In this document: positions 46,220 through 56,737 of the stretch, one piece after another
How the letters are laid out: each line of letters begins with the position of its first letter
Position numbering within the stretch: position 1 is the stretch's first letter
Assembly (NCBI RefSeq): GCF_000771745.2
Contig: NZ_JPSL02000038.1
Location: 36,024-100,023, forward strand
Origin: Thermus filiformis
GTDB lineage: Bacteria > Deinococcota > Deinococci > Deinococcales > Thermaceae
Direction: 5' to 3'
DNA length: 64,000 nucleotides
Position numbers and translations under genes: made by a program
Notes under the pieces: model-generated
What the model was told of the DNA's origin: nothing
What the model saw: only the letters and a program-made list of their open reading frames with translations
Databases searched by the model: none

Positions 46220-47293
46220 TTATAAACGGAGGGGCTCGTGCCCCCGCACCACCCGAAGCTCCACCCCGTGGGCGGCGAGGGCGCCCCTTAGGGCCAGGGC
46301 CCGCAGAAGCCCTGGGGGCCTGCCCCGGATGGGCTTGCCCTTCTCCCCGGGGAAGAGGAAGTAGCCCTCGGGCAAGAGGAGCAAAACCCCCTTCCGGGCC
46401 CGGGCCGCCCCCTTCAGGGCCGCTCGCAAAAAGGCCTCCTCCGCCTCCTGGGTGAGGAGGAGGTAGGTGCTCCCCCAAGGGGCCGGGGGCGGGTGGGCGG
46501 GGTGGGGGGTGGGGCTCAGGCGGGCCAAGAGGGCGAGGGCTCTTTCCAGGTGGGCCTTCCCCCGGCCCAAGGGGAGGACCTCCCCGGCGGAGAGGCCGAA
46601 GGCCTCCCCTCGGGCCTCCGCCTTAAGGAGGAGCCAGGCGGCGAGGCTGGCCGCGTGGTCCAGGTAGCCCGGGTGGCGGCTTTGGGTGTCTATGTGGAGG
46701 AAGAGGTTGCCTAGAAGCGTCCTTTCCACCTCCCGCACCACGGGCTTTCCCAGGCGGAGGGTGGCCTTGCGGGCGAGGAGCCTTGGGGAATCCCCGGGGG
46801 CGAAGGGGCGGATGCCTTTGGCCTCGAGGGGATCGGGGAGGCCAAAGGGGGAGGTCTTGCCCTCCAGGAAGAGGCTCGGGGCGGGGCGGAAAGGGGGGAG
46901 GGGCCTGAGGGCGGGGTAGACCAGGGCCCTGCCCGCCTCCAAGAGGAGGACCCTTTCCCCGAGGCCCAAGGGGCTTGTGAGGCGCAGGGTAAGGCGCACG
47001 GGGTGCTCCCCCCGCCGCCGGTAGCGGTAGGGGAAGAGGAGGCGAAGGCAGGCCTTGCCCCAGGCCACCCCCCAAAGGGCCCTGGGCTCTAGCCCCAGGG
47101 GGGCCGAGGGGAGGGCCTCGAGGCGGAAAAGGAGGGGCCAGGGGCTAGAAAGCCGCACCTCCACCCTCCCCTCCCCCTCCCTCCCGGGAAACCCCGGGGG
47201 AAGGCCCAAAAGCCTGGCCTCGGCCCGGGCCAGGCGGGGGGCCCGGTAAAGGAGGACCAGGAGAAGGAGGGCCAAAAGCCCAAGGAGGCTCAC
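46220..47293 (-). CDS. DUF58 domain protein
   Basis: 357 residues. One or two N-terminal hydrophobic helices, a beta-rich middle, then the DUF58 core IRPFAPGDSPRLLARKATLR and VVREVERTLLGNLFLHIDTQ (a degenerate vWA-type strand). DUF58 genes accompany MoxR ATPases, acting in assembly of surface or metal-containing complexes. Overlaps moxR by 4 bp, so co-translated. Function in Thermus unknown. Confidence 0.82.
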   Translation of the reverse strand: MSLLGLLALLLLVLLYRAPRLARAEARLLGLPPGFPGREGEGRVEVRLSSPWPLLFRLEALPSAPLGLEPRALWGVAWGKACLRLLFPYRYRRRGEHPVRLTLRLTSPLGLGERVLLLEAGRALVYPALRPLPPFRPAPSLFLEGKTSPFGLPDPLEAKGIRPFAPGDSPRLLARKATLRLGKPVVREVERTLLGNLFLHIDTQSRHPGYLDHAASLAAWLLLKAEARGEAFGLSAGEVLPLGRGKAHLERALALLARLSPTPHPAHPPPAPWGSTYLLLTQEAEEAFLRAALKGAARARKGVLLLLPEGYFLFPGEKGKPIRGRPPGLLRALALRGALAAHGVELRVVRGHEPLRL

Positions 47294-48201
47294 GCTTCCA
47301 CAGGTACGGGCACGGCCCTTAGGGCCTCGTCCACCATGGCTTCCGGCGTGGTGCCGGAAAGCTCCGCCTCGAGCCTAAGGAGGAGCCTATGGGGGATGGC
47401 GGCCCGGAAGGCCCGCTTAAGGTCCTCGGGCACCAGGTAGTCGCGCCCCTCCAGAAGGGCCAGGGCCTGGGCCAGGCGCTCCACCTGGAGAAGCGCCCGG
47501 GGGGAGGGGCCAAGCCGCACCGCCTCCCTCCCCCGAAGCCAGGCGGCAAGGGCGAGGAGGTAGTCGGAAAGCTCCTCGGCGACCCGCACCCTGCGCACCC
47601 CTTTTCTTAAGGCCAGGATCTCCTCCGCCCCGGTGACCGCCTCTAGGCCCTCCAAGGGATCCTGGGCCCTCAAGGCCCTGAGGAGGGTCTTTTCGTCGGG
47701 ATAGCCCAAGGAAAGCCTTGCGGCGAACCGGTCCCGCTGGGCCACGGGCAGGGGGTAGGTGCCCTCCTCCTCCACCGGGTTTTGCGTGGCCAGAACGAAG
47801 AAAGGCTCGGGCAGGGGGTGGGTTCTCCCCTCCAGGGTGATCTGGCCCTCCCCCATGGCCTCCAAGAGGGCCGACTGGGTGCGGGGGGTGGCCCGGTTGA
47901 GCTCGTCCACCAAGAGGACCTGGGCGAAGAGGGGGCCCTTCTCCCAGACCAGGCTCCCCTCCCGGTAGAGGTAGACCCCGGTGAGGTCCTGGGGGAGGAG
48001 GTCCGGGGTCATCTGGATCCGGCTAAAGGAGAGGCCCAGGACCCGGGCCAGGGTCTTGGCGAAGGTGGTCTTGCCCGTCCCCGGGACGTCCTCGAGGAGA
48101 AGGTGCCCCCCGGAAAGGAGGGTGGCCAAGGAGAGCTTCAGGGTCTCCTCCTGCAGGAGGACCCGGCCCGCTAGGGCCTCTTGGATGCGCGCCAGGAGCA
48201 T
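47290..48201 (-). CDS. MoxR-family AAA+ ATPase
   Basis: 303 residues. Walker A in LLLEDVPGTGKTTFAKTLAR, Walker B VLLVDELNRATPRTQSALLE, sensor region VLATQNPVEEEGTYPLPVAQ. MoxR ATPases work as chaperones with DUF58/vWA partners. It sits in a DUF4129-MoxR-DUF58 operon and overlaps both neighbours. Confidence 0.92.
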   Translation of the reverse strand: MLLARIQEALAGRVLLQEETLKLSLATLLSGGHLLLEDVPGTGKTTFAKTLARVLGLSFSRIQMTPDLLPQDLTGVYLYREGSLVWEKGPLFAQVLLVDELNRATPRTQSALLEAMGEGQITLEGRTHPLPEPFFVLATQNPVEEEGTYPLPVAQRDRFAARLSLGYPDEKTLLRALRAQDPLEGLEAVTGAEEILALRKGVRRVRVAEELSDYLLALAAWLRGREAVRLGPSPRALLQVERLAQALALLEGRDYLVPEDLKRAFRAAIPHRLLLRLEAELSGTTPEAMVDEALRAVPVPVEA

Positions 48202-49498
48202 AGCTTAAGAATATCCTCCAGGAAGACTTCCGCTTGGGCCGCGTCCTCCTCCCCCGCCCTTCCCCCGTAGCGCACGGGGAGGTAGAGCCGGGTGAGGCCC
48301 CCCAAGGGGCCTTGGGCCTCGGGGAAAAGCCCCTGGACCCGCCTTTGGTACTCCAGGGGGCCTTCGTGGGGGAGGTGGGGGAGGCCCGCCCGGCCCAGGG
48401 CCCTTAGGGCGAGGGCGTAGGCCCGGCGCACCCGGTCCTCGGGGAGGGGCTTGCGAAAGGCCCTCGGCCCCTTAGAGGGGCTTTGGTCCTCGGCCCTTTC
48501 CGCCCCCTTTGGGCGGCTTCGCCAGAGGAAAAGCCCAAGGCCGAGGAGAAGACCCAGGGTCAGGAGGGCGGAAAGCCCGGCCAGGGCGAGGCCTGTTTCC
48601 GCCAGCCGCTTGGGCCCTGGGACCAGCTCCTTTGGGCCGGGCTCGGGCATGAGGGGAACGGGGCGTAAGGGGGAGGTGCCTGCGGACCCCTCCTCCCCGC
48701 CCCCCAGGGTGCCCAGGTAGAGGAAAAGGAGACCGAAGGCCAAAAGGGCGAGGAGGAGGGGAAGGACATGCCCTCCCCGGTAGGGAAGCCGCCCGCCCCG
48801 GCCCAGGAGGGGAAGGAGGGCGAGGAGGAGGAGAAGGAGGGCCAGAGGGAGGGCATAGGACAGGAGGCGGTCCAGCCAAAGGGCCCAAAGGGGTAGGCCC
48901 CCTTCCGGGGCTCCGTACACCACCTCCCCGCCCCCGGCCGCCGAAGCCTCCCCGCCTAGGGCGGGGTTAGGCCCTACTAGGACAGGAAGGGAAAAGTGGG
49001 GTAGGGGCAGGAAGGAAAGCCCCCAAAGCCCTAGGCCCAGGAGGAAGGGGAGGGCCAGGGCCTGGGGCGGGGCGTGGAAGGCCCCGTTCCGGGCTTTGGC
49101 CTCCTTCCAGGCCTCCTCCAGGAGGTTCACCCCGTGGAGCACCCCCAGGAGGAAAAGCCCCATAGGCCCCAGGGCGAGGGCCGGGGGCAGGAGGAGAAGC
49201 GGGGCCAGGGGATGGGCCTTGGCGCTGAGGAAAAGCCCGTAAAGGAGGAGAAGGCCGGAGACCAAAACCCCCTGGGGCACCCCCAGGGCAAGGGGCTTGC
49301 CCAGGGCCACCAGCACCCCGGGCACGAAGGCCCACCCGAGGAACCCCTCGGGGAAGACCCTCCGGGCCACAAGGAGGAGGCCCACCCCCAGGGCCAGGCC
49401 GGGCCAGAAGGGGGGCGCGGCGAGAAGGAGGAGGCCGGCCCCCAGGAAAGGGGCCACCCCTACCTTCCTCCAGAACCCCCTTCCGAGACCCGAGGCGC
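48171..49498 (-). pseudogene. DUF4129-type membrane protein, N-terminus cut by IS630
   Basis: Several membrane helices, then a C-terminal helical domain with RRAYALALRALGRAGLPHLP and LEYQRRVQGLFPEAQGPLGG, typical of DUF4129 partners of MoxR. The frame upstream (GLGRGFWRKVG) continues into the IS630 element at 49499. Joining to 50557-50569 across the IS gives a GTG start (GTGGAGGGTCTTAGC) and one 447-codon frame, so the insertion lies after the first four codons. Internal GTG codons (such as 49457) might still allow a shortened protein. Confidence 0.8.
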
Positions 49499-50531
49499 TA
49501 AGTGCTCTCCCCCAAGATTTTCAACTCCACACCCCCTAGGGCCCTGAGGGCCTGGACCACCGCCTCCTTGAGCTCCTCAAGGCTCTCGTAGTGCCGCCGG
49601 GGCATCAGAAACCCCTTCACCCGCCGCCAGACGTTCTCCATGGGGTTCCGATGGGGGCTGTACCGGGGCAGGTACCCCACCGCAAGCCCCCTCTCCCGCC
49701 ACGCCCCCTTCCTGGCCTCCACCTCCTTGGACCGGTGGAACGGTGCGTTGTCCATGAATACCTTCAGAGGCTTGGTCAGAGCCTCAGAGACCCTGTCCAA
49801 ATAGGCCCGCACCCCCTCCGACCGCACCGGCCCCTCCAAAACGGCAAAGTACAGCCGCTCCCCCTCCTTCCCCCGCACCAGATGCCCCACCACGTTCACC
49901 CGACCCAAAGAACCCCAGGCCCGGGGCACCGCCTTTGCCTCCCCTCTCCGACACCAGGCATAGGTGGGGGGAAGGGCCAGGGAAAACCCGCTCTCATCCA
50001 AGTACCCCACCTCCATCACCCCTTCCCGCGCCCCCTTTTGGCTTCCTCTTCCTCCTCTATAAAGGCCTGAACCTCCTCCGCGCTGGGCTTCCCTACGGGC
50101 ACGTACCGCGTCCGCTTCCAGACGTACCCCATGGCCCTGAGGTGCCGGGAGATGACCTTGGGGGCCAGGCAGCCCCCAAACCGCTCCGCTATGGCCTGCG
50201 CCAGCTGAGGGGCGGTCCAGACCCGGTCCTCGGCCAGCCTCTCCCGCACAAAGGCCGCTATCTCCGGGGTGAATTTCCTGGGTGCTCCCGGGGGTTTCCG
50301 GTAGACGAGGCCCTTTGGGCCGGACCTTAGGAAGCGCTTTAGAACGTGATAGACGGTGGTGCGGTCCTTGTGGAAGTGCCGGGCGATCTGGGGGGCGGCC
50401 CAGCCTTCGCCCGCCAGGCGGACCATCATGGCCCAAAGGCGGGTCTTCTTGTGGACATGCGGGTTCAGGGAGAGCTCCAGCAGAAGCCGGTCCTCCTCCG
50501 GGGTCAGCTGAATCCGAAGAGGGGCTGCCAT
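49498..50531 (-). CDS. IS630-family transposase, split by a -1 frameshift
   Basis: First frame (50531 to 50016): helix-turn-helix regions RLAGEGWAAPQIARHFHKDR and LAQAIAERFGGCLAPKVISR. Second frame (to 49498): the DDE domain with GYLDESGFSLALP, VFMDNAPFHRS and YLPRYSPHRNPMENVWRRVK. The switch falls on CCAAAAGGGGG (minus strand, around 50031-50042) and needs -1. IS630 elements often use programmed frameshifting, so this may be functional. The stop TAG is made with the duplicated TA. Confidence 0.85.
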
Positions 50532-50556
50532 GTTGAGATGATAAAGGGTTGGCACT
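49501..50556 (-). mobile_element. IS630-type insertion sequence
   Basis: 1056 bp between duplicated TA dinucleotides (49499-49500 and 50557-50558), the usual IS630 target. Both ends start AAGTGC- or AGTGC-like sequence (AGTGCTCTCC at the left, AGTGCCAACC at the right when read inward), an imperfect inverted repeat. It splits the first gene of the MoxR operon. Confidence 0.85.
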
Positions 50557-50617
50557 TAAGACCCTCCACGGTACCCCTAGAATAGTATGCGCCCAAGGGC
50601 CCTACCGCCTTGCCCTC

Positions 50618-51388
50618 TTAGGACCGCTGCCTTAGGGCCTCGTAGAGGAGGAGGGCGGCGGAGACGGCCACGTTGAGGCTGTCCGCCACCCCCCGCATGG
50701 GGATCCGCACCCGCACCTGAGCCCGCCTCTTCCAAGCCTCGGGGAGACCTTTGTCCTCCGCCCCGAGGAGGAAGGCCACCCCTCCCCGGTAGTCCCCCTC
50801 CCAGTAGAGCCTTTCCCCCTCGGGGGTAGCCGCCACCAGGAGGAGGCCCTGCTCCCTTAGGAAGCGGTCCATGTCCTCCTCCGAGAGGGAAAGGACCGGG
50901 AGGCGGAAAAGGGCCCCGGTGGAGTTGCGCACCACCTGGGGGCTAAAGAGGTCCACCCCCTCCGAGACCAGGACCAGGTCCGCCCCCGCCCCGTCCGCCG
51001 CCCGCAGGATGGCCCCCAGGTTCCCGGGCTTCTCCACCCCCACCACGGCCAGGACCAGGGGGTCCTGGGGCAGGCGCAGGGCGCCGGGGTCCTTCCGGGG
51101 GATGGGGAAGGCGGCCAGGACCTGGGCCGGGTTCTCCCGGCTCGAGACCCGCTCCAAAGCCGCCTGGGAGAGCTCCAGGACCTCCTTCGCCCCCTCGGCC
51201 AGGGCCCGCTCCTCCGGCGCGGCCCGGGGGCCCAGGACCAGGACCTCGGGCCTGAGCCCCGCCTCCAGGGCCCGCCGGACCTCCCTTGGGCCCTCCACCA
51301 GGAAGAGGCCCGTCCGCTCCCTCTCCTTGCGCTCCTTCAGGGCGGCCAGGGCCTTCACCCGGGGGTTCTTGGGGCTTTCAATCCGCAC
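50618..51388 (-). CDS. RNA 2'-O-methyltransferase, TrmH/SpoU family
   Basis: 256 residues. N-terminal substrate-binding part (SPKNPRVKALAALKERKERE), then the SPOUT knot: LVLAVVGVEKPGNLGAILRA (motif 1), LGAEDKGLPEAW (motif 2) and VRIPMRGVADSLNVAVSAAL (motif 3). Likely 23S rRNA target by family; not certain. GTG start; overlaps the upstream gene by 11 bp. Confidence 0.9.
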   Translation of the reverse strand: MRIESPKNPRVKALAALKERKERERTGLFLVEGPREVRRALEAGLRPEVLVLGPRAAPEERALAEGAKEVLELSQAALERVSSRENPAQVLAAFPIPRKDPGALRLPQDPLVLAVVGVEKPGNLGAILRAADGAGADLVLVSEGVDLFSPQVVRNSTGALFRLPVLSLSEEDMDRFLREQGLLLVAATPEGERLYWEGDYRGGVAFLLGAEDKGLPEAWKRRAQVRVRIPMRGVADSLNVAVSAALLLYEALRQRS

Positions 51389-53618
51389 GCAGGACCACCT
51401 CCGCCTGGGCCACCCGAGCGCCCCGGAGGGTGAGCGCTAAGGACTCCACCCGGGGGAGCTCCTCCACCAAGCGGGAAAGCCGCAAGAGGACCTCCCGGTA
51501 GGGGCCTAGCTCCAGGTGCCCCTCCAGGGGCCTGAGGAGCTCCTCGGCGTCCTTGAGGGTGAGGGGGGAGAGCCTCTCCCCCAGGACCTGGGGCCCCAGG
51601 GGCGTGGGCAGGAGGAGCCGGAAGACGGGGCCGAAGAGGGGGTGGGGACGGACCTCCAGCCCCAGCTCCAGCCCGCCCTCCTCCCCCAGGGGGAGGCCGA
51701 AGGCCTGGAGGAGCCGGGCCTTCTCCTCCTCACTCAGGCGGGTCTTCCCTTCCAGAAGCCGCCTCGCCCCTTCCAGGTCCAGATCGGGGAAGTCGGGGAA
51801 GACCAGGGGCTCCTCCCGCCACACCTTGTAGGCCCAGGTGCGGGCCAGGGCGATGGCCGCCGACTCGGGGAAGCGGTAGACAGCGACCCCGCCCGAAAGC
51901 CGCGCCCGCACCCCGGCCTCCCCCATCACCGAGGCCAGGAGGAGCTTGTCCGTCTGGGCCGCCCTCAAGGGGGCCAGGACCGCCTCCTTTTCCGCGAAGC
52001 CCATGGGCACGTAGAGGAGGAAGACGCTCCCCGCCTCCGAGGCCAGGGCCTCCTCCAGCGCCTTCTGGAAGTCCTCCGCCCGGGCGGTGGAGCCCAGGTC
52101 CACCTGCTCCACCTCCATCCCCCCTTCCTTCAGGGCCTCGAGGGCCAGGTTGCTGGGGCCGGAGGCATTGGCGATGAGCCGCACCCGGGGGTTTTGGGGC
52201 AGGCGGCCCAGGGCCAGGAGGGCGGCCACGTCAAAGGCCTCCTCCAGGCTGTTGGCCCGGACCACCCCCGCCTGGGCGAAGAGGGCCCGGACCACCGGGT
52301 CGCGGGAGGGGTGGACGGCCAGGATGGGCTTCTTCTTCCCGATCCTGCGGGCCAGGCGGGAGAAGCGGCGGGGGTTGCCGAAGCTTTCCAGGTAGAGGAG
52401 GATCACCCGGGTCCTCTCGTCCTCCTCCCAGAACTGGAGGAGGTCGTTGGAGGAGACGTCGGCCTTGGCCCCCAAGGAGGCGAAGGAGGAGATTCCCAGG
52501 CCCATCCCTTCCGCGTAGGCGATGACCGCCCGGGCCAGGGTGCCGGATTGGCTGGAGAGGGCCAGCCCCCCCTCCCGGGGCAGGGGGACCAGGCCCGCCG
52601 CCAGCCGGACCCCGGGGTGGGTGTGGGCCAGCCCCAAGGAGCCCGGCCCCAGAAGCCGCATCCCGTAGCGGCGGGCCAGGTCGGCCAGGGCCCGGGCTTC
52701 CCGCTCGCTGAAGCCGGTGGTCAGGACCACCGCCGCCCGCACCCCCCGCCGCCCGCAGGCCTCGAGGGCGCCCGCCACCTTCTCCTTGGGCACCGCGATC
52801 ACCGCCAGGTCCACCGGCCCCGGGATCTGGTTCACCGACTCGTAGGCCAGAAGAGGGCCCACGTAGAGGACCCCGTCCCGGCGCTCGGCCTCGGGGTTCA
52901 CCGGGTAGACCGGGCCCTGGAGCCGCCCCATGACCAGGTTCTCCAGCACCCGGTACCCCACGCTCTGTGGGTCCCGGCTCGCCCCCACTACCGCCACCCC
53001 CCGGGGGAAGAAGAAGGGGTGGAGGCTGGCTAAGGTGGCCACCTTCTCCCGCCACTCAAACCGCTCCACCGCCTTCTCGCTGGGGACGATCTCAAACTCC
53101 ACCTCCACCTCCCCCCCTTCCCGGTAGGCCCGGACCTCAAACCCGCTCTCCTGGAAGACGGAGAGCATCGGTTTGTTCTCCGCCAGGGTGTAGGCCTGGA
53201 AGCGGCGCACCCCCCGCTTGGCCGCCAGCAGGGCGAGCCTTTCCAGAAGCAGGGTCCCGAGCCCCTTGCCCTGGAAGGCGTCGTCCACCAGGAAGGCCAC
53301 CTCCGCCGTGTCCTTGCCCTTCTCCCGCACGTACTCCCCGGTGGCCACGATCCGGGGCGGGTCCCCGGCCAGGACGATCAGGGTGACCTTCTCCTCCTCG
53401 GGCTTCTGGGAGAGGAGGAGGTCGGCCGCGGTCTCGGGGCTGGTGGGGGAGAAGAAGCGCATCCTCAGCGTCTCCTCCGAGAGCCGGGAGAGGAAGTCCA
53501 GGAAGAGGGGCCGGTCCTCCGGCCGGGCCCGGCGCAACAGGGCCGTCCGGCCGTCCTTGAGGAGGATGGGCCCCTCCTCGAGGCCATGCTGGGGGAGGGG
53601 CGGGGGAACGTAGCCCAT
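51378..53618 (-). CDS. GNAT acetyltransferase / acyl-CoA synthetase-like fusion
   Basis: 746 residues. N-terminal GNAT domain (about 20-185: DAFQGKGLGTLLLERLALLA), then a CoA-binding Rossmann domain (FFFPRGVAVVGASRDPQSVG), two succinyl-CoA-ligase-like domains (LALSSQSGTLARAVIAYAEG) and a short C-terminal part. This is related to ADP-forming acyl-CoA synthetases and to Pat lysine acetyltransferases, but the GNAT domain is N-terminal rather than C-terminal. It may sense acetyl-CoA and acetylate proteins. Divergent from pgi, 17 bp away. Confidence 0.85.
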   Translation of the reverse strand: MGYVPPPLPQHGLEEGPILLKDGRTALLRRARPEDRPLFLDFLSRLSEETLRMRFFSPTSPETAADLLLSQKPEEEKVTLIVLAGDPPRIVATGEYVREKGKDTAEVAFLVDDAFQGKGLGTLLLERLALLAAKRGVRRFQAYTLAENKPMLSVFQESGFEVRAYREGGEVEVEFEIVPSEKAVERFEWREKVATLASLHPFFFPRGVAVVGASRDPQSVGYRVLENLVMGRLQGPVYPVNPEAERRDGVLYVGPLLAYESVNQIPGPVDLAVIAVPKEKVAGALEACGRRGVRAAVVLTTGFSEREARALADLARRYGMRLLGPGSLGLAHTHPGVRLAAGLVPLPREGGLALSSQSGTLARAVIAYAEGMGLGISSFASLGAKADVSSNDLLQFWEEDERTRVILLYLESFGNPRRFSRLARRIGKKKPILAVHPSRDPVVRALFAQAGVVRANSLEEAFDVAALLALGRLPQNPRVRLIANASGPSNLALEALKEGGMEVEQVDLGSTARAEDFQKALEEALASEAGSVFLLYVPMGFAEKEAVLAPLRAAQTDKLLLASVMGEAGVRARLSGGVAVYRFPESAAIALARTWAYKVWREEPLVFPDFPDLDLEGARRLLEGKTRLSEEEKARLLQAFGLPLGEEGGLELGLEVRPHPLFGPVFRLLLPTPLGPQVLGERLSPLTLKDAEELLRPLEGHLELGPYREVLLRLSRLVEELPRVESLALTLRGARVAQAEVVLRAD

Positions 53619-53623
53619 GCCCT

Positions 53624-53630
53624 TATTATG
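53624..53630. promoter_or_regulatory. Shared -10 region between pgi and the GNAT/ACS gene
   Basis: TTATTATGG holds TATTAT for the + strand (53624-53629) and CATAAT for the minus strand (53625-53630). Each start codon is 6 bp away, so both transcripts would be leaderless and would compete for the same DNA. The -35 boxes are not clear. Confidence 0.5.
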
Positions 53631-53635
53631 GGGCC

Positions 53636-54895
53636 ATGATCGGCCTCTGCACGGACCATCTGGGCCTGGACCTGGACCGGGCCCTAGGGGAGTGGGAAGG
53701 GGCGCTGGAGGCGGCCCGGGCAGGGCTTCTCGCCCGCAAGGGGGTTCCCGGGAGCTTCCTGGGCTGGATGGACCTTCCCGAGGACACCGAGACCCTGCGG
53801 GCGGTGCGGCGCTACCGGGAGGGGGTGGACTTCGCCGAGGATCTGGTCCACATCGGAATCGGCGGCTCCTCCTTAGGGGCTTTGGCCCTGGAGGAGGCCC
53901 TGGGGGAGGGGCGGGTCCGGGTGCACCCCGTGGACCACGTGGAGCCCACCCCGCTCAAGCGGCTTTTGGACCGGCTGGACCCCCGGCGGACCCTGGTCCA
54001 CGTGGTCTCCAAGTCCGGGACGACCCTGGAGACCCTCTCCGCCTTCGCCCTCTTCCTGGACTGGCTCAAGAAGGGCACTCCCGACTGGCGGAGGCACGTG
54101 GTGGTGACCACCGACCCCTCGAGGGGCCCCCTGCGCCGCTTCGCCCAGGAGGAGGGGCTCGCAAGCTTTTCCATCCCGGAGGAGGTGGGGGGGCGGTACA
54201 GCGTCCTCTCCCCGGTGGGGCTTCTGCCCTTGGCCTTCTCCGGGGCCGACCTGGAGGCCCTCCTCTCCGGGGCCCGGATGGCCAACGAGGTGGCCCGCCG
54301 CCCCTTGGGGGAGAACCTCCCCTTAAAGACCGCCCTTCTCCAGCACTTGGCCTGGCTCGAGGGGCGGGGCATCACCGTCTTCATGGCCTACTCCGCCCGG
54401 ATGCGCCACGTCCCCGCCTGGTTCGTCCAGCTCCACGACGAGTCCTTGGGCAAGCGGGACCGGGAGGGGCGAAGGGTGGGGACCACCGCCCTCCCCGCCC
54501 TGGGCCCCCAGGACCAGCACGCCCAGGTCCAGCTCTTCCGGGAAGGCCCCTTGGACAAGCTGATCGTCCTGGCCCTGCCCCTTCAGGACGAGCCCCTGGT
54601 CATCCCCGAGGGGCCCGGTCTTCCCGGCTTCCTGCCGGGCCGGACCTTCCTGGACGTCCTCCAGGCCGAGGCCTTGGCCACGGAGGAGGCCCTGGCCCAG
54701 GCCGGCCAGCGGGTCTACACCCTCACCCTGGACCGGGTGGACGCCTACCACCTGGGCTGGCTCCTGCAGCACCTCATGTGGCAGACGGCCTTTTTGGGCG
54801 AGCTTTGGGGCGTGAACGCTTTTGACCAACCGGGGGTGGAGCTGGGCAAGCGCCTGGCCCTGGAGCGTTTGGAAAAGGACGGCCGTTTCCAATAG
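53636..54895 (+). CDS. pgi: Glucose-6-phosphate isomerase
   Basis: 419 residues, SIS fold. [18 protein letters not shown] and [18 protein letters not shown] are the sugar-phosphate sites; [16 protein letters not shown] and [17 protein letters not shown] are the C-terminal signatures. It links glycolysis and gluconeogenesis. It lies 20 bp before pckA on the same strand, a sensible gluconeogenic pairing. Confidence 0.95.
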   Translation: MIGLCTDHLGLDLDRALGEWEGALEAARAGLLARKGVPGSFLGWMDLPEDTETLRAVRRYREGVDFAEDLVHIGIGGSSLGALALEEALGEGRVRVHPVDHVEPTPLKRLLDRLDPRRTLVHVVSKSGTTLETLSAFALFLDWLKKGTPDWRRHVVVTTDPSRGPLRRFAQEEGLASFSIPEEVGGRYSVLSPVGLLPLAFSGADLEALLSGARMANEVARRPLGENLPLKTALLQHLAWLEGRGITVFMAYSARMRHVPAWFVQLHDESLGKRDREGRRVGTTALPALGPQDQHAQVQLFREGPLDKLIVLALPLQDEPLVIPEGPGLPGFLPGRTFLDVLQAEALATEEALAQAGQRVYTLTLDRVDAYHLGWLLQHLMWQTAFLGELWGVNAFDQPGVELGKRLALERLEKDGRFQ

Positions 54896-54915
54896 ACTGG
54901 GCTTGGAGGAGGGTT

Positions 54916-56505
54916 ATGAGGAACCTCAAAAGCCTTGGTATAGAGCCCAAAGCCTCGGTCCACTGGAACACCCCCTCGCCCGTCCTGGTGGAGAAGACCC
55001 TCCTGCGGGGGGAGGGCCTTTTGGCCCACAAGGGGCCCCTGGTGGTGGACACCACCCCCTACACCGGGAGAAGCCCCCGGGACAAGTACGTGGTGGAGGA
55101 GCCCGAGGTACGGGACGAGATCTGGTGGGGGGAGGTCAACCAGCCCTTTTCCCCGGAGGCCTTCTCCGCTCTTGTGGCGCGGGTGACCGCCTACCTCTCC
55201 GAGCGGGAGCTCTTCGTCCAGGACGTGTACGCGGGGGCGGACAAGCGCTACCGTCTGCCGGTCCGGGTGGTCACGGAAAGCCCCTGGCACGCCCTCTTCG
55301 CCCGCAACATGTTCCTCTCCCCCCGCCACTTCAAGGACGAGGACGAGGTGGAAGCCTTCGTTCCCGGTTTCACCGTGGTCCACGCCCCCAACTTCTTGGC
55401 CGAGCCCGAGCGGGACGGGACCCGGAGCGAGGTCTTCGTGGGCATCAGCTTCGGTAGGCGCCTGATCCTCATCGTGGGGACCCGGTACGCGGGGGAGATC
55501 AAGAAGAGCGTCTTCACCGTGATGAACTACCTCATGCCCAAGCAGGGCGTCTTCCCCATGCACTGCTCGGCCAACGTGGGCCAGGGGGGGGACGTGGCCA
55601 TCTTCTTCGGCCTTTCCGGCACCGGCAAGACCACCCTCTCCACCGACCCCGAGCGCCCCCTCATCGGCGACGACGAGCACGGCTGGAGCGAGGAGGGGGT
55701 CTTCAACTTTGAGGGGGGGTGCTATGCCAAGGTCATACGGCTTTCCCCCGAGCAAGAGCCCCTCATCTACCGGGCCAGCAACCAGTTTGAGTCCATCCTG
55801 GAGAACGTGGTGGTGAACCCGGAAAGCCGCCGGGTGGAGTGGGACGACGACTCCAAGACGGAAAACACCCGCTCCTCCTACCCCCTGGCCCACCTGGAGA
55901 ACGTGGTGGAGTCGGGCACCGCCGGCCACCCCAGGAACATCTTCTTCCTCTCCGCCGACGCCTACGGGGTCCTCCCCCCCATCGCCAAGCTCAGCCCCGA
56001 GCAGGCCATGTACTACTTCCTCTCCGGCTACACCGCCCGCGTGGCGGGCACCGAGCGGGGCGTGACCGAGCCCAAGGCCACCTTCTCCGCCTGCTTCGGA
56101 GCGCCTTTTCTCCCCCTACACCCCGGGGTCTACGCCCGGATGCTGGGGGAGAAGATCCAGCGCCACGCCCCTTCCGTCTGGCTGGTGAACACCGGCTGGA
56201 CCGGGGGGCCCTACGGGGTCGGCCGCCGCTTCCCCCTGCCCGTGACCCGGGCCCTCCTCCAGGCCGCCCTCTCCGGGGAGCTGGAGAAGGCGGAGTTCCG
56301 CCAGGACCCCATCTTCGGCTTTTTGGTGCCCACCTCGGTGCCCGGCGTGCCTTCCGAGCTCCTCTTCCCCCGGGACACCTGGGCCGACAAGGCGGCCTAC
56401 GACGAGCAGGCCCGCCGCCTCGCCCGGATGTTTGAGGAAAACTTCCAGAAGTTCGCGGAAGGGGTGGACGAGGCGGTGCGCCGGGCGGGCCCCCGGGTCC
56501 TCTAA
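54916..56505 (+). CDS. pckA: Phosphoenolpyruvate carboxykinase (ATP)
   Basis: 529 residues; converts oxaloacetate to PEP with ATP. Kinase P-loop [19 protein letters not shown], metal site [20 protein letters not shown], and the substrate loop [16 protein letters not shown]. Full length for the ATP type. Its TAA stop starts a palindromic repeat. Confidence 0.96.
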   Translation: MRNLKSLGIEPKASVHWNTPSPVLVEKTLLRGEGLLAHKGPLVVDTTPYTGRSPRDKYVVEEPEVRDEIWWGEVNQPFSPEAFSALVARVTAYLSERELFVQDVYAGADKRYRLPVRVVTESPWHALFARNMFLSPRHFKDEDEVEAFVPGFTVVHAPNFLAEPERDGTRSEVFVGISFGRRLILIVGTRYAGEIKKSVFTVMNYLMPKQGVFPMHCSANVGQGGDVAIFFGLSGTGKTTLSTDPERPLIGDDEHGWSEEGVFNFEGGCYAKVIRLSPEQEPLIYRASNQFESILENVVVNPESRRVEWDDDSKTENTRSSYPLAHLENVVESGTAGHPRNIFFLSADAYGVLPPIAKLSPEQAMYYFLSGYTARVAGTERGVTEPKATFSACFGAPFLPLHPGVYARMLGEKIQRHAPSVWLVNTGWTGGPYGVGRRFPLPVTRALLQAALSGELEKAEFRQDPIFGFLVPTSVPGVPSELLFPRDTWADKAAYDEQARRLARMFEENFQKFAEGVDEAVRRAGPRVL

Positions 56506-56602
56506 TACCGCCCTAGTACGGGCCGAGCTAGAGAACGCCGCACGGCGCCGGGGTCCCCAGCTTGGCGCGGCCTAGCTGGGGTGGTTTACCGGGGCTTTGG
56601 GG
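56503..56602. repeat. Decayed stop-codon palindromic repeats after pckA
   Basis: Begins TAATACCGCCCTAGTACGG at the pckA stop, then CGCCGCACGGCGCCGG and a second unit CCCCAGCTTGGCGCGGCC with AGCTGGGGTGGTTTACCGGGG. More diverged than other copies. The following stretch to 56737 has no gene; possible weak promoter TTGCCA (56632) and TATAGG (56653) with a 15-bp spacer. Confidence 0.7.
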
Positions 56603-56737
56603 GGCGAGGGACCCTTTGTCGGGCGGGACACTTGCCAGGTAGGGGGGTTGGGTATAGGCTCTAGGGTAGGTTGGCGTATGGCAGGGACAAATGTACCTCA
56701 CCCTTCCCGGGAGCCCTCTGCCACAATGGGGGGTAAT

